From Enoplolaimus lenunculus (lineage: Eukaryota; Nematoda; Enoplea; Enoplida; Thoracostomopsidae), in assembly GCA_030248215.1 (NCBI GenBank), contig JASANG010000764.1, forward strand, positions 1-64,000: a DNA stretch of 64,000 nucleotides. Reading direction: 5' to 3'. The notes beneath the pieces were generated by a model. That model had not been told where the DNA came from. It saw only the letters and a list, made by a program, of their open reading frames with translations, and made no database searches. The first letter of the stretch is position 1. Each line of letters begins with the position of its first letter. The position numbers were made by a program, and so were the translations under genes. Positions 1 through 12,985 of the stretch are shown here, piece by piece.

Positions 1-662
1 AAACTGGTTTGAACCTAAACCCAGGCTGTTTATACCACCACCAACTATTCTTATTCATTATTCATTTAATTTACCGCCCTAAAAATATACTTCAAATCCA
101 TCAAGTACTCATATCCGTTGTCCACTAATCTGAGTGAGCAAATTCTGCCAGAGAGAGATATGTAATTAAACAGTAGGTTTTACCTGATTTTCAAAATATC
201 AAACTGTGTTCAAAATATATATTTCCAGAATAGAAGGTACGTGTTTATGTTTCATTAAATATCATAGCTAAACCAGAAATGAAAATATTTCATTAGAAGA
301 ATGAGTCGTCGAATGGCCTGCTCAGAATATGACACGTGTTCGATTTAAGAGCTGGGCATAGTAACCTCAGTAAGGCTGTGAGTCACAAACATTTACAGGC
401 TAAAAATCGAAAGCTTTTCATTTTTAAATGTTAGCTCGTTGTTAGGACAGGACTCGAACAATGTAATATAGGGCTTAGATCTTGGTTTAGGCTTAGATTT
501 ATAATTTTATTCGCGTCTAAGTTCATGGTTCATGTCCTGACATGTTCGGAACCTGTTGTGTATCGCAACTCGACATATATTTAAATTAAAATTACGAGGG
601 TGTAATCTACCTATTATCATTATTGTCAAATCCGTATATATGCACTCAAACTTATATATTTA

Positions 663-735
663 TTATATATAAATAAATAAATAAATAAATAAATATATAT
701 GTACATATATATAAATAAATAAATATATATATGTA
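663..735. repeat. AT-rich simple repeat
   Basis: Runs of AAATA and TATATA units. Confidence 0.8.
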
Positions 736-1075
736 GGAATGACATTTTGCCGGAATACGAACAGGAATTGATTTTCTTTGCAGGAACCCGAATCGAAACA
801 GGAGCCGGATTTTGAAATAATTTTCATTACCAAATTACAGTTGGACTTCTTAGAAAACTTGGCAAAAAATGGCTTAAGAGAATATTCAACTATTTCATCA
901 TCAAATTTTGCGAAAACACGCAATAAACAGTTTGTTAACAAAATTGAACTACTTACAAAAATACTCATATATGATGCCCGCATGGCTTGCACGATTCTAC
1001 TGGAACTACTAACCGTTTTTTATAACTGGAAAATATGCGAAAATTCTCAAAAGTAGATTTCTCATTAAAATTGTA
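735..1075 (-). repeat. Family H repeat, copy 1
   Basis: Reverse-orientation copy of the repeat at 40205 and 59876. It contains an open frame of 92 codons on the plus strand, but the sequence follows the repeat, so I do not call a gene. Confidence 0.65.
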
Positions 1076-1480
1076 ACTTTTATCTTTCCTAAATTTTTCA
1101 ATTTCAACAATATTGAAATATGGCAAATATTAAAATTAATTTTCTTAAAATGAACGAAATGAATACTTAAAAATAACCAATTAAATGCGCACAGGCGGCG
1201 AATATCGAGTAATCAGAAGTTGCGTTCAGTGATAAATAAATTTTTACTGTATAAGTTTTGATTGAAAATTTAAAATTAACCAATTATACTCGTATTTATT
1301 ACAATATTTTCTTAAATTGTGCACATTTTACCTAAATATTACAAAATGTTTAACGACTTAAATTTAAATTAATAATACTAAAATGAATTATGAATAACTA
1401 CGATCCAATCATGTGATGCGTAGGTATTCTGGATGAGAAAAATAGCTTTTTGGACTATGGTAAATGTAGGTGTATAGAGT

Positions 1481-1703
1481 ACAGGGGCACATCCAGAAGT
1501 TTCCGGCAGGGATGGCGGGCTTGCAAATGTTATGTAGCGCAATTTTTACTGTATGCTAAATATGCTGTTGGCAGCGAAAAATTGTAACGTATGCTTATCA
1601 TTTTATCCCCAAAAAATTTAGGGACCTTGACATTTCATCAGAAACAAAATTCAGATGAGGGAACGGGCGTACGCTCACCGCCCCCTCTTCTGGATTCGCA
1701 AGT
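1481..1703. mobile_element. Possible hAT-like MITE
   Basis: Inverted ends CAGGGGCACATCCAGAAG and CTTCTGGATTCGC near 1481 and 1703, C-rich and G-rich arms; no duplication identified. Confidence 0.4.
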
Positions 1704-1916
1704 GGATAGCGTATAACGTTGGAAATGTTTTACATCGTTAGATATGTTTTGAATATAAACCATGCCTCACTTTCGAAACTTCAAATACGGATTAGGTCCA
1801 GCGGGGTATGCGATTTCTAAATTGCATACTCATATTTAGTTTGCCCTAGAAACGAGATAAGACTCAGCTATTGTGATGCCAAAAAATACTGAAAAACGTG
1901 AAACCAATAATTCAGG

Positions 1917-2240
1917 CTGACTTCCGTCTCCGGTTCCGGGGCTCTGGTAGAATTTCTGCCGATGGTCCTGGCAATTTCGACGCGCGTAGTTTTACAAAAT
2001 CCATGATTGTTCGGTGCGTTTCGTTTTAACTTTTCGTACAATTTTGACGAAAAAATTGCCGAGATTTCGCAAAAAATAAGAGTAAAACCAAAAGATTTAA
2101 CACCACCTTACAGCAAACTAGACATCATTTTAACTACCTAATTTCGCCTTCACCTACGGCTCCAACTCCTGCTTCAGTAAATTTGGTTCACCTCCGGCTG
2201 CTGTATTTTTGACCTCCGGTTGCATCCTGCAACAGATAAA
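1917..2240. repeat. Family I repeat, copy 1
   Basis: CTCCGGTTCCGGGGCTCTGG, GGTCCTGGCAATTTCG and right end CTCCGGTTGCATCCTGC, the inverse of the CAGGGTGCAACCGG end seen in other copies. Confidence 0.55.
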
Positions 2241-2570
2241 TTTCAGTAAACCAACCCGGTGTCCAATCAAAACACCGCGCACCATGGAATATCAACAATG
2301 AAGTTGTCCCGTTTTAATAAGTCATTTGCTTAACTTTCGTTTAGATTTAGACTTAGGACTAAAGCTTAGGCGCATTTTCAGCCTATGACCATCACAACAA
2401 TGGCCACGGTCAAAAGCCAAAATTTGGCGTTCTTGATTTGGCTTCTTGTTAAATTCTAATTACAGATCAATTAATAGTTCCCACGGGATAGGCAAATAAC
2501 ATAATTATACCACATTCATTATATAAATCTTGGAGACATTTTAGTGCAAGCCACGCTTAGCATATGTTGT

Positions 2571-2625
2571 ATATATACATATATACATATATATACATAT
2601 ATATACATATATATACATAGTAATC
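2571..2625. repeat. ATATACAT simple repeat
   Basis: About six units of ATATATACAT. Confidence 0.8.
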
Positions 2626-2809
2626 AATATATATTGGCTCGCAATTAATTTCGATTAAAGGCCGTGATTGGAATAAATATATATAGTAAAGACCATAATT
2701 TTTTAAAAACGTTGACGGCGCTGTAGAATATTTTTCCCATTTTCACCGCAGTTGCGTGCTTTGATCGGTTGTTTTTCGATGCCTACCAGCTGACTTTTGT
2801 CCAATGATG

Positions 2810-3125
2810 ATCAGGTTTGAAAATTTTTTGCATATTTGAGCTTCTCATAATCGCCCCTGATTCGTTGAGCAATAATTCTGAAAAATTTGATTTTTTTTCA
2901 TATCCAAAATTTTTTTCTGTAAAAATGTTATGCAAATTTTATACCATTCGATCGATGCAACTTGCAGCGTTGAGTCGATCTGGTTCACGAGTGATTGTCA
3001 AATAACTGATTTGTCACCTTTGATAGCCGTTTGCACAGTTTGGTACAGATTAGCAAATTGTTTCAAACTGAAAATATTACTGTTTCAATCAACTCAAATC
3101 GCAGAGCTCAAAAAATTGTCATAAA
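2810..3125. repeat. Diverged relative of the 27748 element, left arm
   Basis: GAAAATTTTTTGCATATTTG, AGCTTCTCATAATCGCCCCT and GCAACTTGCAGCGTTGAGTC match in order the arm at 27748-27990. Confidence 0.5.
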
Positions 3126-3786
3126 TCTATTAATCGAAAATGTCCTCGCTTGTCGGTAAAAACATGAAAAATTACCGGTAACATCCTATAATATGGCGCA
3201 TACAAGGCTTTTTATCTCGGCAACAAACATATCAGCGTTACTTAAAAACTCTTTATTTTGAGGTAAAACTTGAAATTTAAAACTATCAAAACAAGTCCCT
3301 AAAAATAATAACTGCTGAAACTGTGTTTTGGACAAATCAATACGTTTTTAGCAAAAAATGTGTTTTAACTAAAGGGAAGGTATAATCTGAATGAAGCTTT
3401 AGTCAAGTTCACGCTGCAAAAAATGGTGAGAGTCAAACTGAAGCATTGGCTCGTGTACACTTTACCTCCGACAGGGTTAGACGTAGGCTCAGGTTTAGTG
3501 TTAGGTTTAGGTTTTGGAAATGGCTTTATCTAAGCCTAAACCAAAGCCTGAGCATTTTACCTATGGCTAAGCCGTAATCTTAAATGTGGGGGTGGAGTGT
3601 ACCGAAGCCGATACGTTTTCCACGCTACCGTTTGAGTGAAATCAAATATTGCAGGAGTTGACTCCGTATATGGCAAACATGGCTGATCTGTAAATTAAAT
3701 TGGATTTAAAATTGAGTAAAATCAAACTTGAATGAAACGACTGACATAAACTTAATGCTTAATGTTATATTCGAACAAACACCAAT

Positions 3787-3972
3787 GTGTCGACAATTCG
3801 TCGCCTGATAACTCGCCGGCCGACAACTTGTAATCCGAAATTTTATCAACTCAACAGTTTGTCGCCCATCATTATGCTTAGGCTTAGGCTTAGGATTACG
3901 CTTAGAATTATGCTTATTCATTGGCTTTAGGACATTTGTGGTCGGCAAGTCATCGGCTGACGAATTGTCATA
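3787..3972 (+). mobile_element. Telomere-cored TIR element C1 (third end type)
   Basis: Inverted ends of about 30 bp unlike A and B: GACAATTCGTCGCCTGATAA at the left and, reading the other strand, GACAATTCGTCAGCCGATGA at the right. Between them lie GCTTAGGCTTAGGCTTAGG and related hexamers. Only one copy was seen. Confidence 0.65.
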
Positions 3973-4189
3973 GATTCGTTGCGCAACCACGCACGCAGCG
4001 AAATTTAAGATATAACCTCATTTTTAAGACTCTAGAATCCGACATGTTGTTCAGAATCGTGTAAAGGCATATTTGTTCGTTCTGTTGCCAGAAATTTCGA
4101 ATAAGGCATATTCATCCTATTTCTGGTTTGTATAAGCCTCTACGCGACGAATCACTGATTGATTTAATAATTTACTTTCACGGCGGACA

Positions 4190-4390
4190 TCCGAGCCAAA
4201 AGCGTGGAAGCTGCGGGGAATTTAAAACGGCGTCCCGACGGAGGGGCATTGGGCGGCCCTGCCCCCCAAAATTGGCTGGTACCTCCCAAATAGGCATGGT
4301 CTAAAAGTAAACAATCTTGAATTGCAATTGTAGGGCCCCCAAATTTGCTTCTGTGGCCCCGAAATATAATTTGCTGCCGACACCACTGGG
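4190..4390. repeat. GC-rich repeat with hAT-like right end
   Basis: Runs GCGGCCCTGCCCCCC and TAGGGCCCCC, ending GCCGACACCACTG, which on the other strand starts CAGTGGTGTCGGC. Left end not defined. Confidence 0.35.
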
Positions 4391-5105
4391 AATTTATAAA
4401 TTCACACTGAGTGACTTAGCCGAAAACGTATTGCTATAATAAGCTAAAGCTCCGAGATAGATTTGACCGGAAATTTCCGGTTTAGCGACCTGAATACATA
4501 TTTAGCTTTAATTAAGGTCCCTCTTCTACTACGGGAAAATTGATACCACAAAATTATGAATTTAATCAATGCGGCGTCAAACATGTTTCCCAATTTAGGG
4601 GTATTCATGTTACAGGTACCTCCTCAAAACAAAGAAAGTCGGCCAAAAACGCAACGCCCGGTGGTACATTTCGTACCATGCGGGACACCCAAGAGTTACA
4701 CACTCTTGCCAATATCCACTCATGGTTAATACTAACTTCGCACAATCTCATTGTCTATCCCTTGCAAATGCTTCTATGGTAAATTCAGCTGTTATGATGG
4801 CTCTGGCGAAAAACTTACGCCCTGAAGACATTTCGAATATTAACGGATAATTTAGGCGTTTTTGAGAACTGAGAAATTATTCCCTCATCTGAGAACATCA
4901 GCTTCTGAGTCGGCCTTCTTGAAAGCAATTATGCAATTATGCCAATACGACCCGTTCAAGTAATCTTCAGAAAATTCGTTTTTGACTGCTCAAATGTCTA
5001 TCAGATCCTCAGGCAACACGAACGAAATCTTATTGAATCCGGAAAACAGATTAACGGATATGGCAATCAACAAAAATGTTTCGGAGCAACTCAGTTCTAC
5101 CCAAA

Positions 5106-5247
5106 ATAAATAATATAAACAGAAGCGTTATGTGCACTAACGTGTTGTGAATTAAAAATAAATAACAGTCCGTAACCGAATAACAGCAAATGGTTTACTC
5201 TGGAGAAGCAAAAATAAACGTCAATGAGCCCCTCTTATTCGGGTCAA
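5106..5247 (+). repeat. Family T repeat, copy 1, right half
   Basis: Shares AACCGAATAACAGC, CTCTGGAGAAGC and CCCCTCTTATTCGGGTCA with the full copy at 57650. Confidence 0.6.
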
Positions 5248-5579
5248 TGCATTACGGCATCAATCAAAGTGTCCCATTTTTTCAAGCGATTAAAAGGCCA
5301 AGGGGGTGATGACCGCTTTGAGGCTGCTCCAGCCGTGGATTTATTCCTTGCACTAAGATAAATCTCACGTTAAGATGTCTATGTGATGCTGTTACCCAAG
5401 ACTACACCTACGCAGACTACAAGGGACGCCATCATCTAACGAAAATATTCGCGTCTCCCGTTAGTTGAGAAATTTTCCGACAGCATTAAAAAATTCGTTC
5501 CTAATCCGTGCCTGCGGAAGCGCCTCCCAAACCCCAAATTGGGATGGGACCCAAGCCTTGCGGAATCCCCATTGGCAAA

Positions 5580-5870
5580 CCAAATTTTTTTGCGAACCAC
5601 GAAGTTATAAAGCTGTGAAACAGTTTATTGGGGCACCCATTGAACCTGTGTGGAGGGGGCGGGGGTATCCTAACGCCGCGGGCCCGTAGCCCCGTTGCCG
5701 GGGGGAGAGGGCTCCCACCTGGAAAAATTTTGCCACCCCATAGAAGATTTTAACTTTTGCTTGTTTGTCATTGAAAACTCTTGAATGCCACTCCTGAAAA
5801 CATTTTGGACCAAATCCTAGCAAGGTGAGCTGGCTACACGCCTGTAACGCCAGCCCTGGTCCCAATAATG
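5580..5870 (-). repeat. Family G repeat, copy 1
   Basis: On the minus strand it reads AGGCGTGTAGCCAGCTCACC followed by TTTTCAGGAGTGGCATTC and a G/C-rich arm. Three more copies are at 41010, 45827 and 58512. Confidence 0.6.
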
Positions 5871-6722
5871 TCTTTCATGGTCCCTTTGCCAATCTACCTG
5901 CTCCCTCAACTAAATTTATAGTTGCAGGCGTGCAGTTTTGCCGAACCTTTAGTCGCGTTTGAAGATAAGTTTATGGAAATTAGAGTAGCATATGAAACTC
6001 ATTTCAATATATTTTAAAGTTACGCCAAAAGCCTACGATTGAAATTAAAGTAAAACGCAAACTTTCAAAGATTAAAACTACGAAAATCTGTTTTGTAAAT
6101 AGGAAATTGCATAGAAAAAGAAAAATATATGTGTATATTTTTGTTGCTTCAGACGTATCTGTTTCTTAAAGCCATATTAACCGCATGACTTAATATTTGG
6201 AAATGTCAACAACAACAACAACAACAGCAACTGTTCGAAGTGCTGACGATCGTAACGGATGTAAACAAATTGAACTGTTTGAAATATTTTGAAAGTATTT
6301 TCCAAGAATCACTGGCAGAGCCTTGGGACGCTCAGGAGATGCGCCACCGTCTCAGTGATCAAAACTAAAATTCAGCTCTAAGATTTAGTACTAAAATTGC
6401 GTTTGGTTGCTCGTTCACTTCTGACGTCATTGTTCGAAAATGACATCACGAGATGACGTATGTATCGCCGCTAAAATATGTGTTGTATGGGTTTGCAGTC
6501 AAGCTAGTGAATGCATGAGAAGCCCAAATTTTGAGTTCTGAGTAAATGAAATAAAAAAAATATTTCAAATTATCTTACAGTAATGGCTTCCATTTTAATT
6601 TTAACCCTAATACTAAATGACGAAACCAACTACCAATTAAATGATTAACCAGGGATTTTCGAGCAAATCAAAAAATTAACACAGCTATTTTCGAATTTTA
6701 CCTAAACAGTTATACACTTTTA

Positions 6723-6973
6723 CACTGTAAATTCAGTGAGTTGTTTTTAACTCAGAATGAGTTGAATCACTCAGTCTGAGTGAGGACTATCGTAACTCAC
6801 AATTGTGAGTTGATTCAACTCATTCTGATTTAACTAATCAACTCCTCCAGAGTCAACTCATCCACAGTGAAGTATAAACTCAACTCACTGTGAGTTAAAG
6901 TGTATTGTTATTTGCTCATAAATAACTAACTTTCTGTCTGAGTTGATTAATTAACTCATTGAGATTTACAGTG
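6723..6973. mobile_element. Palindromic MITE, family E, copy 1 (Tc1/mariner-like)
   Basis: Ends CACTGTAAATTCAGTGAGTT and its reverse, flanked by TA on both sides; the inside is built of ACTCAGAATGAGTTGA-type palindromes. Confidence 0.75.
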
Positions 6974-8427
6974 TACGTAACATTTGATTCGAATTAAACG
7001 TTTACAAGACCTATTTTAACCAGTTATTGTAGCAGGACTCATTTGAGAATTTAGGCTCAAAAAACAGTGTGCTCATCAACTATTAACCAATTAGCGTCAA
7101 CCATCGAAACAAACAATTGACACGCAACGATTTGCAAAATGTCGCGTGACACGGCAAAATATAATTTATTTTTAATTTATTTTAACAGGGCGATATTTTC
7201 TCAGTCAAAATTCAATGTTTACGCAACATCTGTTTACGAATCATCATGACAGCTGGAAAACGTTCATGATTTGAGAGACGAAACGTGACCGCAACAAAAA
7301 AGGTAATATTTTTGAAATGTGTTTTTTTGTAATTTTAAGCTAAATTCAGCCGGTGAAATTGATATTTGCTTTAAAAAAATACGGAATGATGGGATTTTTA
7401 ACACAACGTGACGTTTTAAATATGCTTAAAATTAGGATTAAAATTCTCTCAAAATGTAGGTAAATACTTGAAATCGCAACTACGACCAGGCTGAGATTGA
7501 GCTAAAATAAAAACTTAAAGTAATCTTGAATTGTATTCGCTAAACATTAATATACTACGGTAGCGAATAAAATTAACAGGCTAAGAGGCCTAATCGTATA
7601 TCAAAGTTCAAGCCAAAGCATGAAACCAAGAGTGGATGATCAACCTTTATATTTTGCATCATTAATATTTCGTTGCTTCGTTCGTTTTAAAAGTTCGGTC
7701 TATCATACTTCATGCTAACAACGCTACCTACTCGCCCGCAGATATACAGTGAGGTATGATAAGAATGCAACACGCGCTGGTACATTTTGTAATATGCAAA
7801 TTTAGACAACTTGCATACTCATCTCTATAGAGTCATCATTGGCTCTTGTTTTCAATGAACCTATATTCTTCTGCAGCAGAGTATAATTTTAGACCTCCTT
7901 CAGTCACACGCTCGTAAACCAGAGGGACCCCAGACCGGTACTCCAGCTTCCCCTAGAACTATTTTGTTCACCCCTAAGACTAGTTTAGCCCTACTAGTCA
8001 ATCCTGTGAAATGCTCGCATGCACTTCTGGATATTTTTGGACCCCTCCATGCATCTTAAGCTGACTGCGAGTCTGTTTCGTCATCCCAATATTTTGACAA
8101 GCCTCGATGGTAAAAAATATCAGCTTATCATCAGTTGCATGTATTCAACACATGTTCGACGATGTAGCTATTTTATGTTGCGGACAACAGCAACCGCTTT
8201 TATATTTACCTGTAAGCAACGCATATTACAACATAGAAACTCGACACATAAAACAGACGGACATTTGATACTCAATGAGCAAATAATTCGAGCAAATAAC
8301 TCGATTCACGTGTAGGAAAGGTTTGAGCTTTTCAAGGGAACAACACATTATATGTAATATATATACAGACATATTTTCATGTCCACTATAAAGCCTATAT
8401 ACATGCTTTATGAATGAAGCGAGAAAC

Positions 8428-8622
8428 GGCCCATGTTACTTTAAGGCGCATCCAGGTTTCTAGTGGGTCTATAAAAGAGTTGGTTTAGATTCTAGATTAA
8501 ATTTTGTTTTGCTTAGGTTTAGGTTTAGGCTTAGGCTTAGGAACACATTTTTGCAACGCTTAGGCACAGGCTTACGGAAACGCTTGATTTACTGTTACGC
8601 CCCTAAAAGTAACACACTGGCC
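8428..8622 (+). mobile_element. Telomere-cored TIR element A1
   Basis: Family A: ends GGCCCATGTTACTTTAAGGG and the reverse complement at the right, sub-terminal TAGATTCTAGATTA, and a middle of TTAGGC-like hexamers (here TTAGGTTTAGGCTTAGGC). The strand given is the one that reads TTAGGC. Confidence 0.8.
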
Positions 8623-9610
8623 CGAGCAACAATGGACACTATTGAAAACAATAGTATTGGTTTATAGGATTTGAATCGACACCATGCATAGCCCTTAGCC
8701 GAGCGTGTAAAAAGTTCAACAATCGCAACAAACACTCTGTAGAATGAGACAATATCGATGCTAAACCAATGATCCCCATAAGGTTTTTGAAAATTTTAAT
8801 TTCGGGTCCACTTGTTCTAATTGAAACCTTACACTAGGCAGAATTTAGTAAAATCTGGTTAGCGACTAAACGTTATGCGATAAAGCTTTTTAGAACTGGA
8901 AAATATAACCCTAAGTCCACTTAAACAGCGCCATCCAATCCAAACAAACCCAAAACGCTTCGCAGAGTTAATGGAAAAAGCGGCACACAAACTATTTGAG
9001 CTAACAATGTCCACTATAGAGAGATATACCTGCACTTTGAATGAAACATGAGATAAAGTAATACGGCACAAACACACACATGAATATATACATATATATC
9101 AGAGTGCAAACGGAATTACAAATTAACGCAACCGGAATTTGAAAAAATTACTATGGAACCGGAAAGTTAAAAATCATAATCTGCTGTATTTTAGATTTTC
9201 ATTGTCCGAGGAAGCGAAATCAGTCTTCGATGGTTGTTTATTTTCAGTGATTGTCAAGCTTTATATATATACACTATACTATTGAAATATATTTGATTTT
9301 GATCTTAATTTTCTAGTAAAATGCTTAATTTTCACGGGCCATGAATTAATACAGGCATTATTATATCCGGTAAAAATTTACCTCAACCGAAAAATAAAAA
9401 AAATGCTGGAACAGAAATTCCGGTTGTTACCTGAACTATATAAGCTCTATTCAGTTGTCAAGAGGATTGATATAAAAATTGGAATAGTGAAGCATTAACC
9501 ACCCAGGCTCCCTCAGACTGGTGGGACAAGCAGGGACAGAGCTGTGTCTTTCAATCCGCACCCCTTTATTTTTTGTAAATATCAAAGATAATATCTTGTT
9601 TAGTTTGGCA

Positions 9611-9722
9611 GGCCAATATTACTTTTAGGGCCGTAACAGTAGATTAAGTGTATTCCTGAGCCTAAGCCTAAGTCTAAGCGTTGCAAACGCGTATTCCTAA
9701 ACCTAAGCCTAAACCTATTTCA
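9611..9722 (-). mobile_element. Telomere-cored TIR element A2, partial
   Basis: One end (GGCCAATATTACTTTTAGGG) and CCTAAG-type hexamers are present; the other end is missing. Confidence 0.65.
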
Positions 9723-10001
9723 AGTTTAAATTTTAACAAAATCCAAAGCGAATTAATTGCAAACAATAAAAAATTAACCGAAAGCAAAAAATTTTTTAGT
9801 GATACTTGGCAACGAATATCGGTCGCCAAAATTTCTGGAAAATTTTAAATTTTAAATTAAAACAGCATAAAAGTCACACTGATGCTTAAATATTTTGACC
9901 CATTTAAAAAACCAGCGGTTAAAATTTAGCAAATTTTTCAAAATTCAAAATTTACTCAATCTACGTTCATCTTCGATTTCGGTTAAATTTTGTCGACTTC
10001 C

Positions 10002-11197
10002 AGGTGTCATAGGTGCATTTTCCCCCCGTCCATTTTCCTCCCGCAAAAATCCACCTAGGTGCAATTTTCCCCCCGGAAAAATCCACCTAGGTGCATTTTT
10101 CCCCCGGAATAATCCAACTTGATACATATCAGGAAAATGCACTTGGGTTTAAATAAAAATCAACATATCATTATCATCAGATATTGTAAAGTTGCTACAA
10201 TTCAATTCAATAAAATCGCATTTGGTGTGCATCAGACAACTGAATATGATTATATAAAAGAAGCTTAAAGTTCAATAATTCAGCAGGCACACTGCACAAG
10301 TTGTGGGCTTGATTATATATAGCTAGTGAACTCCAAAACGTCGATCTGAATGTTTTAAAGTGGTTTGCCAAAATGTTCAAAAATGGTACTGCTTTTTTCG
10401 TGTTGAGGGTAAAAAAATTCAAATTGGACATTTTCTGCTCGAATGCTTTTGGTCTAAACAATTTGAATATTTTCGTTTTTAATACAATAACCTAAAGTGT
10501 TAACAAAATTATACGAGACCAATTTAGTGTATTTCTAAATATAACACGGTTTCGTTAAGTGTCAAACTATTATTCACATTCAAACATGGCTCAGAAATTC
10601 AAGGTCACAGATGAAATGGCGTGCAATTACTCATCTCTCCTTTTAAGGTAATTTATTTTAGAGACCCTTATAGGTCAGGTGAGACGCAAGATATGGCTAT
10701 GCTGATGAAACTTCGAAATGAACTTGAGCAAGAAGCTGCAAGTAAAATTAAGGTAGCTCAAGCAAAACAAAAATCCGCATACGATCGTAAGCGTCATGGA
10801 AAGACGTTATTTAACACTGGGGATGAGGTACTTCTATACAACGCTCGAAGAACGACACGAAAAGGATCAAATATGCAACCACCATGGTCCTGGCCATACA
10901 CAATTAAAAAAATTCTTCCAAAAATTCGAGTTCAACCGGTCAATATGTCAGGCGATCCATTGGCAAAAAATTATTCGACTCACCTTTTAAAACGGTTTTT
11001 AAGACTTAATTCAACAATTGATGACTTTTCGGGGGGCAAAATACACCTAGTTGGATTTTTTCCGCTGAAAAAATGCTCCTAGGTCGGTTTTTTCCGGGGG
11101 AAAGGTACACCTAGATGGATTATTCCGGGAAAAAATGCACCTAGGTGGAGTTTTCCGGGTGGGAAATGGACGGGGGGAAAATGCACCTGTGACACCG
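10002..11197 (+). mobile_element. Inverted-repeat element with a Gypsy/Ginger-type integrase fragment
   Basis: Ends are long inverted repeats: GGTGTCATAGGTGCATTTTC at the left and its near match on the other strand at the right (about 11035-11197). Each arm is built of about 30-bp units around CACCTAGGTGCA followed by C-rich and A/T runs. Between them, about 10640-11020 resembles the C-terminal part of a Gypsy-class integrase (AQAKQKSAYDRKRHGK, a GDEVLLY-type strand, a PYTIKKILP-type strand). Only this part is present, so the element is broken. Integrase plus terminal inverted repeats suggests a Ginger-like DNA transposon derivative; a retroelement fragment next to a MITE is the alternative. 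It appears old. Confidence 0.5.
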
Positions 11198-11588
11198 GCA
11201 CTATTTATTAATTCACCTACGGTTGCATTTTGCATCCGAAAATGTTGCGTTACGCTAGCACCGATCCTGATATAGAGCCTGTGACAGCCAAGCACTCCAA
11301 ACAGCACCATAGTACAGCATTTTAGGTATCCGAATTATATAAAACTCAACAAAGTAAAACTGTAAACAAACCTAACATTGTTGATTTTGTTTCTTATATT
11401 AAAGGTACTCAGTAAGAATTTTTTCATTAATGGCAATATAGCCAACCAAAGGTTGATCTTTGTTTTCAATCGCGGGGAAACCACTTTACTAAAAAGGGAC
11501 CGTAATTGAAATGAGGGTTCAGAAGCTTATGTCTCTCCAATACATTTTCCGCCAATTAATTTTCCGGTTTAGAAGGGATCAAGGATTC

Positions 11589-11767
11589 GGCCCAGGGCGT
11601 CCAGGTTTCGGGTGGGCCTATAAAATAGCAAGTTTAGATTCTAGATTACATTTTTTTGCTAAGGCTTAGGCTTAGGCTTAGAAACTCGTTTTTGCAATGC
11701 TTACGCTTAGGTTTAGGCTTAGGAATACGCTTAATCTACTGTTACACCCCTTAAAGTAACATTGGCC
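11589..11767 (+). mobile_element. Telomere-cored TIR element A3
   Basis: Complete family A copy with AGGCTTAGGCTTAGGC core. Flanks AAGGATTC (11581-11588) and AAGGTTTC (11768-11775) are a likely 8-bp target duplication with one difference. Confidence 0.85.
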
Positions 11768-12855
11768 AAGGTTTCAGTAAAAACTGTCACACCATATGAA
11801 GCTAAGATAAAGGTAGCGCTATACTTGTCACCACGGCTAGGTCCGACCTCGACCATAGCCGCATCTCAAAAACCAAATGTTGTCGAAAACATTTTTTTCA
11901 ACTTTTGTTTTGTGAAATTTTCTGAAATTGCCGGAACTTTCGACGACAATTTCCGCCAAATGTTTGTTAATTGCCACTATAAACCTCTGGTATAAATATA
12001 TGATAACAAGAAAATCGAGTCTTTATACACACTATTTACAGCTCCAACAGAGGCGACCAAACAACGCTCAGTATAAGCATTATTTAGCAGAAAAAATAGC
12101 AAATTTTTAGCTTTGAACTAAACGAAAAAATGCTATGTTTATGTTTTATTGAGAGTTTATACACGTGTAAGCATTTAATAATCCTCCTGCCTATTCCATA
12201 GAAACTTTTAGAGAATAATTTTTCGAACTTTTTAAGCTGCGCACAATTTGAAAATTTTTAAAATTAAAGTCGGCAAATAAAAGAATGATTACCTGCAAAA
12301 AAGGAGATGAAAACTTGAAAGTAAATATTAAATGTTAGGGAGCAGACAGATGTTGCACACTTATATCAATATTATTAAAGCTAGAGCGCTTCACATACGT
12401 ATTTTGGGCAGCGCTCCAGCTGTTGTAATACCTATTTTATAAAACGGCATATATATGCAAATTAGAACACATTTTTTAAAAAGTTTTATGAAGAATTTTT
12501 TAGGTGCAAATTTGCAACCATGTTGACTAGTATACATTAGAAGGCGAATAAATATTTTTGTAAGGGCCTAAGGTCCTGCCACTGGGAGAGATTGCAAGTC
12601 AAGGACAGCGAGACTAGGAAGCTTAGGCTTGTGTTTAGGCGAATGCTTAGTACGCAGACCCTTATAGTCAGGGTGTAAACGGGTACTTAACAATAGCGAA
12701 AACGGATACTGATCGAAATAACGGAAACGGATATTGAGGTATATACATAATTTTCAAATAGGTTTTATTTTTCTGCCAACGCAACTAAGACATGCAAATG
12801 TTCATAAGGGCTTTCTAAAATTTCGAAGAAAAAATCACGGATACACCGAAATCTT

Positions 12856-12985
12856 GGCCGATGTAAAGACCAGAGGTAAGACGTTTTTCTGTGGGACTGG
12901 AATAGACTTAGCTTAAGCTTTAGAACATATTTTTGCTTGGCTTAGGCTTCGGAATATGCTCACTTTTACGCTTGGGCTTAATGAA
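12856..12985 (+). mobile_element. Telomere-cored TIR element B1, partial
   Basis: Family B: end resembling GGCCCATGTAAAGATCAGGG, then GGCGGAACGTTTTTCTGTGG, AAGCTTAAGCTTTAGACT and a TTAGGC core. Here the right end is missing; it lies within a larger repeat bounded by CAGGGTGTAAACGG-like ends. Confidence 0.65.

Noticed and set aside
778-1056. 92-codon open frame after an acceptor-like tttgcag
   Set aside because: The DNA aligns with family H repeats at 40205 and 59876, which have no shared reading frame.
4540-4782. 80-codon open frame
   Set aside because: No recognisable domain or splice context; part of it resembles a repeat-like stretch near 7760.
6203-6380. Short frame with a Thr run and an exon-like EPWDAQEMRHRLSD stretch
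   Set aside because: Too short, no matching neighbouring exon or family that I recognise.
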